NCBI GenBank assembly: GCA_017302195.1
Contig: JAFLEG010000150.1
Location: 1 to 8,337, forward strand
Length of the DNA: 8,337 bases
Reading direction: 5' to 3'
DNA from: Verrucomicrobiota bacterium
GTDB lineage: Bacteria; Verrucomicrobiota; Verrucomicrobiia; Limisphaerales; UBA9464
Part shown: piece by piece, positions 6,501-8,337 of the stretch
Position numbering within the stretch: position 1 is the stretch's first letter
Layout: each line of letters opens with the position of its first letter
Notes under the pieces: model-generated
What the model saw: the letters and a program-made list of their open reading frames with translations, nothing else
Database searches by the model: none
Told to the model about the DNA's origin: nothing
Made by a program: the position numbers and the translations under genes

Positions 6501-6890
6501 CGCATCCCGGAACATTCGCGCTGGATCGGCACGATTCACCCCGGGTCTCCCATCCCTCCGACAGAGCTGATGGGCGACTCCGAGGGACTGGCCCGCTGGC
6601 GGGAACAGCCCGCGAATCGGGAGGCCATTGAGGAGGCGAGGCGTCTGGCCCGCTTCCTGACGGTGACCTCCGCAGGCGAGTTCGTCGCGGACTCCGTCGA
6701 GCCCGGAGACTATCGCTTTTCACTGACCCTGCTGGAGATGGCCGAGCCCGCATCAACCCGTGTCGTCCAACGACCAGCCCACCTGCTTCAGGTCCAGATG
6801 CCCGTTCATGTTCCTGCGGATCCACAGACTGGAGTGTTGGATCTCGGATGGATCGAGGCGGCGATCGTCCCCAAGCCAGAACCCAGGTGA
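3543..6890 (+). CDS. Membrane-tethered ECF sigma factor with large extracytoplasmic beta-domain region
   Basis: The protein has 1115 residues. Sigma region 2 spans about residues 5-95, with DLVYSAALRQTLEDAGAAQE, VTQAVFTDLAEK and the DNA-contacting CGWLYSSVRVAAAAYRRG. Region 4 spans about 120-178, with PDRHAVLLRFFE and a helix-turn-helix in HAEIGQRLGISENAARMRIS. This is the ECF (group 4) layout, lacking regions 1.1 and 3. A conserved-looking linker (about 183-205, ending HAVTAAPAGL) leads to one transmembrane helix at about 230-253. The remaining ~860 residues should lie outside the membrane. They contain at least three clear carboxypeptidase-regulatory/transthyretin-like beta units, at about 400-475 (GGRVVDPDGNAAVGAKV), 503-566 (RGTVVDDLGLGVAEARV) and 785-861 (LTVLRADGHPAAGAEVGM), plus weaker ones near 308-383, 583-663, 678-786, 879-940 and 965-1070. 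Sigma factors of this group recruit RNA polymerase to special promoters. No separate anti-sigma gene is adjacent, so the extension may be the sensor. Its signal and target promoters are unknown. Confidence 0.85.
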   Translation: MNIADSELLRLYGEAGDQDAFSRLLQRHVDLVYSAALRQTLEDAGAAQEVTQAVFTDLAEKSMRLANHPCLCGWLYSSVRVAAAAYRRGEGRRRVREARYAAMTDLITPPAPPPEWNEVRAVLDDAMAELPDPDRHAVLLRFFESQSHAEIGQRLGISENAARMRISRALEALREALGRRGVVSAADALGILIARHAVTAAPAGLVTRIGARLAPGGVTRSPVVRRLPRGAVLTLGVAGVALLTVTGLLSALRFGHPPGPGATDSATSAMIPREGLNDPGTAPQGSSGEAAAVPLVPSARPLETDRFLVLTVVAKDSGAPIPNVMLDHFVRTGPGPLGSLSRKVATTRGGVVSIRVPTNVLLLDLTTRTEGFADTRLRWEPPLGQQIPTNHVLRLERGVHWGGRVVDPDGNAAVGAKVIIWRESMPSAIHGSESHEFGDISVTTDELGNWSVTRVAPEAVTRCRIVAQHPEHQPSESLALGSHPDVAAALGLQSQVLRLNPGRVVRGTVVDDLGLGVAEARVRLTQPVLRETFTSTDGSFELAGCPSGNQWIQVTASGFAPGRFALGASDDGGRIEIPLARASTLRLRVSNAAGQPVSNAWFSFSVNPWETSPKPGWPPPPPLVGFADRTDAEGRGQWTDAPTGSPRLDFFAEGYEMRFAVPVAADGVEHEVILERAATLVVHGAVRRADTSEVIPSFRLVVGYLSLDGVNGQSQVRFQENEHQWRRFEGGRFRQAVHELPVRGTGDSRVVVKIEADGFRSWISHPLSLDEGEVPLEILLEPAEELLLTVLRADGHPAAGAEVGMVAAGDRLWLAGTHFTRTRGHDPSAFRTTDVRGQVRLPRDAGTVQVLMAHPEGFARTLMESLEGTAELSLQPWSQIDVEFTGTDTAAHRVWIHPVATGNPNLELEFENAIIAADEHGRATFTTIPPGDWDVSQVRAVVASHGPTSHQPGMTTRVHLGPGESARVLLGGGYRISGRIRFPTGFRIPEHSRWIGTIHPGSPIPPTELMGDSEGLARWREQPANREAIEEARRLARFLTVTSAGEFVADSVEPGDYRFSLTLLEMAEPASTRVVQRPAHLLQVQMPVHVPADPQTGVLDLGWIEAAIVPKPEPR

Positions 6891-6904
6891 TGTGGATGCT
6901 CAGC

Positions 6905-6984
6905 CGGAGGGTCAGCAAGGGACAGGACATCTGTCGATACCCTTGGGCAGGGAGGAGCCCTGCGAGGGTGGCCTGACCCAACCG
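6905..6984 (+). other. Candidate structured RNA, three-way junction
   Basis: Four perfectly complementary arm pairs nest without conflict. The outer stem is GGGTCAG (6909-6915) with CTGACCC (6973-6979), extended by CGG (6905-6907) with CCG (6982-6984). The first inner arm is CAAGG (6916-6920) with CCTTG (6941-6945), continuing as GACAG (6921-6925) with CTGTC (6931-6935) around a GACAT loop, with a 5-base bulge. The second inner arm is GCAGGG (6947-6952) with CCCTGC (6958-6963) around an AGGAG loop. The segment starts 14 bases after the sigma-fusion stop and ends before the small ORF. No T-run follows, so it is not a canonical terminator. Its role is unknown. Chance folding in GC-rich DNA cannot be excluded, and its strand is assumed from the flanking genes. 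Confidence 0.35.
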
Positions 6985-7052
6985 TCGATGAAAGGGGCCT
7001 CGTGGGAACGGGTCGGTTGGCATCGGCCAGTCCCGCTGTCAGGGTCGTGGCG

Positions 7053-7274
7053 ATGCATGGCGATCCGGAAAGCGAAGCGCAGGACTGGCTGCGGCTGACG
7101 CCGCTGGAGCGCTGGCGGGAGAGCATGGTGCTATGGACGCAGTATCTCGCCCAAGGAGGCAGCCTTGATCCCGAACCCGATTCACAAAGTCCTTTTGACT
7201 TTCCGGAGCTGCGGGGTGCGCGCCCTGTTGATGGGCGGGCAGGCCTGCGTGTTTTACGGCGCGGCGGAGTTTAG
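7053..7274 (+). CDS. Small conserved-looking protein upstream of nucleotidyltransferase
   Basis: The protein has 73 residues and starts MHGDPESEAQDWLRLTPLER. The central part, LTPLERWRESMVLWTQYLAQ followed by GGSLDPEPDSQSPFDFPE, looks like the small helical proteins that I recall encoded immediately upstream of this type of nucleotidyltransferase; I cannot name the family. ATG 7053 has AGGG at 7041-7044 as a modest ribosome site. A GTG at 7002 behind AAAGGGG (6991-6997) is an alternative that would add 17 residues. The last 110 bases overlap the nucleotidyltransferase gene in another frame. The C-terminal tail (ARPVDGRAGLRVLRRGGV) is what the conserved nucleotidyltransferase motif yields when read one base earlier, so the tail may be under no selection of its own. 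A role as partner or regulator of the downstream enzyme is inferred from position only. Confidence 0.6.
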   Translation: MHGDPESEAQDWLRLTPLERWRESMVLWTQYLAQGGSLDPEPDSQSPFDFPELRGARPVDGRAGLRVLRRGGV

Positions 7275-7893
7275 CCGGGATACCGACTTCGCCCTGAACG
7301 CCGACGCCGATGAACGCGGCCCTGCGGGCACTGCAGGCGTCGGTGATCGCCGTGCCGCCGCTTTCACTCCGGCTTCTGCAACGCGGGCACGCCGTTCGTA
7401 TTCGGTGCCGGCACCCGGAAGCCTCCGGTTTGCGGATTGACGTGATGTCGAAGATGCGGGGCGTTGCGGAGTCTGCCGAACTTTGGGAGCGCCGCACCAC
7501 GCTGGAGGGCGACGATGGAACGGTTTACGAGTTGATGGCACTGGGCGATCTAGTCCGGGCCAAGAAGACGCAACGCGACAAGGACTGGCCCATGATCCGC
7601 CGGTTGATCGAGGCGGATCGCGTCGCCTGTCAGGGCACGCCCTCCCTGGAGCGTGCGCGGCTGTGGCTGCAGGAGGGCCGGACCCCGGAACTGCTCATCG
7701 AATTGGCGCACCTGTTTCCCAAGGAGGCTGCGGCCAGGGCCGCGGGGTCCGCCCTCTGTTAAATGCGGCGCTGCAGGGCGACGAGGCCGAAATTGAATCA
7801 GGCCTGGAGGCTGAGGCGCGTGCGGAACGTACCGCCGATCGCGCGTATTGGGCTCCGCTGAGGGCGGAGTTGGAGCAGATGCGGCACGCCTGA
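7165..7893 (+). pseudogene. Nucleotidyltransferase family gene broken by two compensating frameshifts
   Basis: Translation starts at TTG 7165 behind AAGGAGG (7153-7159) with a 5-base spacer. The first piece reads KVLLTFRSCGVRALLMGGQA, CVFYGAAEF and SRDTDFALNADAD, containing the Gly-Gly and Asp-x-Asp core of minimal nucleotidyltransferases. Near 7305-7312 the frame moves by +1, and the protein continues as NAALRALQASVIAVPPLSLR, CRHPEASGLRIDVMSKMRGV (third acidic residue in RIDVM), LWERRTTLEGDDGTVYELMA and KKTQRDKDWPMIRRLIEAD. This frame stops with TAA at 7760-7762. A second shift near 7744-7760 returns to the first frame, which carries RPLLNAALQGDEAEIESGL and ADRAYWAPLRAELEQMRHA to the TGA at 7891-7893. 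All three pieces match the order of one gene. A few residues are missing at the first junction, suggesting a small deletion there. A run of four G at 7744-7747 is a likely site for the second. Assembly error is the main alternative to real decay. Confidence 0.75.
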
Positions 7894-7905
7894 ACGGCAG
7901 GAAGT

Positions 7906-8337
7906 TCACCGCCACTCGTACCGCACGCGGTAGCGCACCACGGTCTCGCCGTCGGCAGGGACGGTGATGCGGAACTCGACGCCCTGGGCGTCGGTCTTCT
8001 CGAAGGCGTGGGACGGATCGAGGAGCTTCCAGTTCATCCCGCGGTAGAGACGCTCCACCACCCGCACCTCGACGGCCTCGGTCTTGCGGTTGCGCACGCG
8101 GATCTCGAAGGCCTCCTCCATCTCGTCCTGGCGCTGGCTCATCACGAAGTCGGTGCGCTTGCGCTCGCCCACCAGGTCGAAGGCATCGCCCGTGTAGATG
8201 CGGACCCGCTCCTTCTTGGGGGTGTGCTCGATGGAGTTCTCACCGGTGAACTCCAGGCGTCCGTCGGCGTCATCCTGGCGGTAGAAGCGGGTGCGACCGC
8301 GCGGCAGCGGCACCCCCAGGCCGTTCTCCTCGTTGTT
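7906..8337 (-). CDS. DUF4139 domain-containing protein (C-terminal part)
   Basis: The reading frame is open from the right edge of the window to TGA (complement of 7908-7906) and gives the last 143 residues. It begins NNEENGLGVPLPRGRTRFYR and continues with SIEHTPKKERVRIYTGDAFD, LVGERKRTDF, EEAFEIRVRNRKTEAVEVRV and a final ETVVRYRVRYEWR. The GLG-PLP-G-R-Y opening, HTPK-E-VR-Y-G-AFD block and ER--TDF are the recognisable signature of the DUF4139 domain, a beta-rich domain usually at the C-terminus of exported proteins of unknown function. The true start lies outside the window; a GTG at 8313-8311 is internal, not the start. Its stop is 12 bases from the stop of the convergent nucleotidyltransferase remnant, with no terminator hairpin visible between them. 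Confidence 0.85.
   Translation of the reverse strand, partial: NNEENGLGVPLPRGRTRFYRQDDADGRLEFTGENSIEHTPKKERVRIYTGDAFDLVGERKRTDFVMSQRQDEMEEAFEIRVRNRKTEAVEVRVVERLYRGMNWKLLDPSHAFEKTDAQGVEFRITVPADGETVVRYRVRYEWR

Noticed and set aside
6947..6963. GCAGGG/CCCTGC hairpin as a rho-independent terminator for the sigma gene
   Set aside because: No run of T follows the stem. It fits better as one arm of the larger branched fold.
1..8337. CRISPR array, tRNA or rRNA genes
   Set aside because: No regularly spaced direct repeats, and no tRNA cloverleaf or rRNA-like sequence was seen on reading.

Overview
The window is about 8.3 kb of high-GC bacterial chromosome. Its gene content points to the Verrucomicrobiota, most likely a Pedosphaera/Limisphaerales-type soil or freshwater lineage. 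The reasons are an ECF-type sigma factor carrying a very long membrane-anchored extension, an exported HEAT-repeat protein beside it, a Tat-exported xylose-isomerase-like TIM-barrel protein, and intergenic junk-like repeats of the CTCACGC...GAAGGACGC type. The assignment rests on recalled family features, not on a search.

Layout from left to right. (1) Positions 1-917, minus strand: the N-terminal 305 residues of a cupin-fold protein resembling mannose-6-phosphate isomerase; its end lies outside the window. (2) 918-1376: a divergent, repeat-rich intergenic region with two tandem hairpins, a ~220-bp nested inverted repeat and a leader hairpin. (3) 1377-2297, plus: a Tat-exported sugar phosphate isomerase/epimerase. 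(4) 2298-2509: a short gap with a strong imperfect hairpin built from two inverted copies of the same dispersed repeat. (5) 2510-3430, plus: a membrane-anchored HEAT-repeat protein. (6) 3543-6890, plus: a 1115-residue fusion of an ECF sigma factor (regions 2 and 4), one transmembrane helix and about 860 residues of repeated beta-sandwich (carboxypeptidase-regulatory-like) domains. (7) 6905-6984: a short segment that folds on paper into a compact three-way junction. (8) 7053-7893, plus: a small conserved-looking ORF overlapping the start of a nucleotidyltransferase gene that is broken by two mutually compensating frameshifts. (9) 7906-8337, minus: the C-terminal 143 residues of a DUF4139 protein, convergent with the broken gene.

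How the genes may work together: the divergent cupin/PMI-like and TIM-barrel genes both look like sugar-handling proteins and could share the regulatory region between them. The HEAT protein and the sigma fusion are co-oriented, both with a cytoplasmic N-terminus and an outside C-terminal part. They may form one envelope-sensing unit in which the sigma factor carries its own sensor, since no separate anti-sigma gene is visible. The small ORF plus nucleotidyltransferase is an accessory two-gene unit that appears to be decaying. The tethered sigma factor is the most unusual protein. The least explained non-coding items are the three-way junction and the nested inverted repeats.
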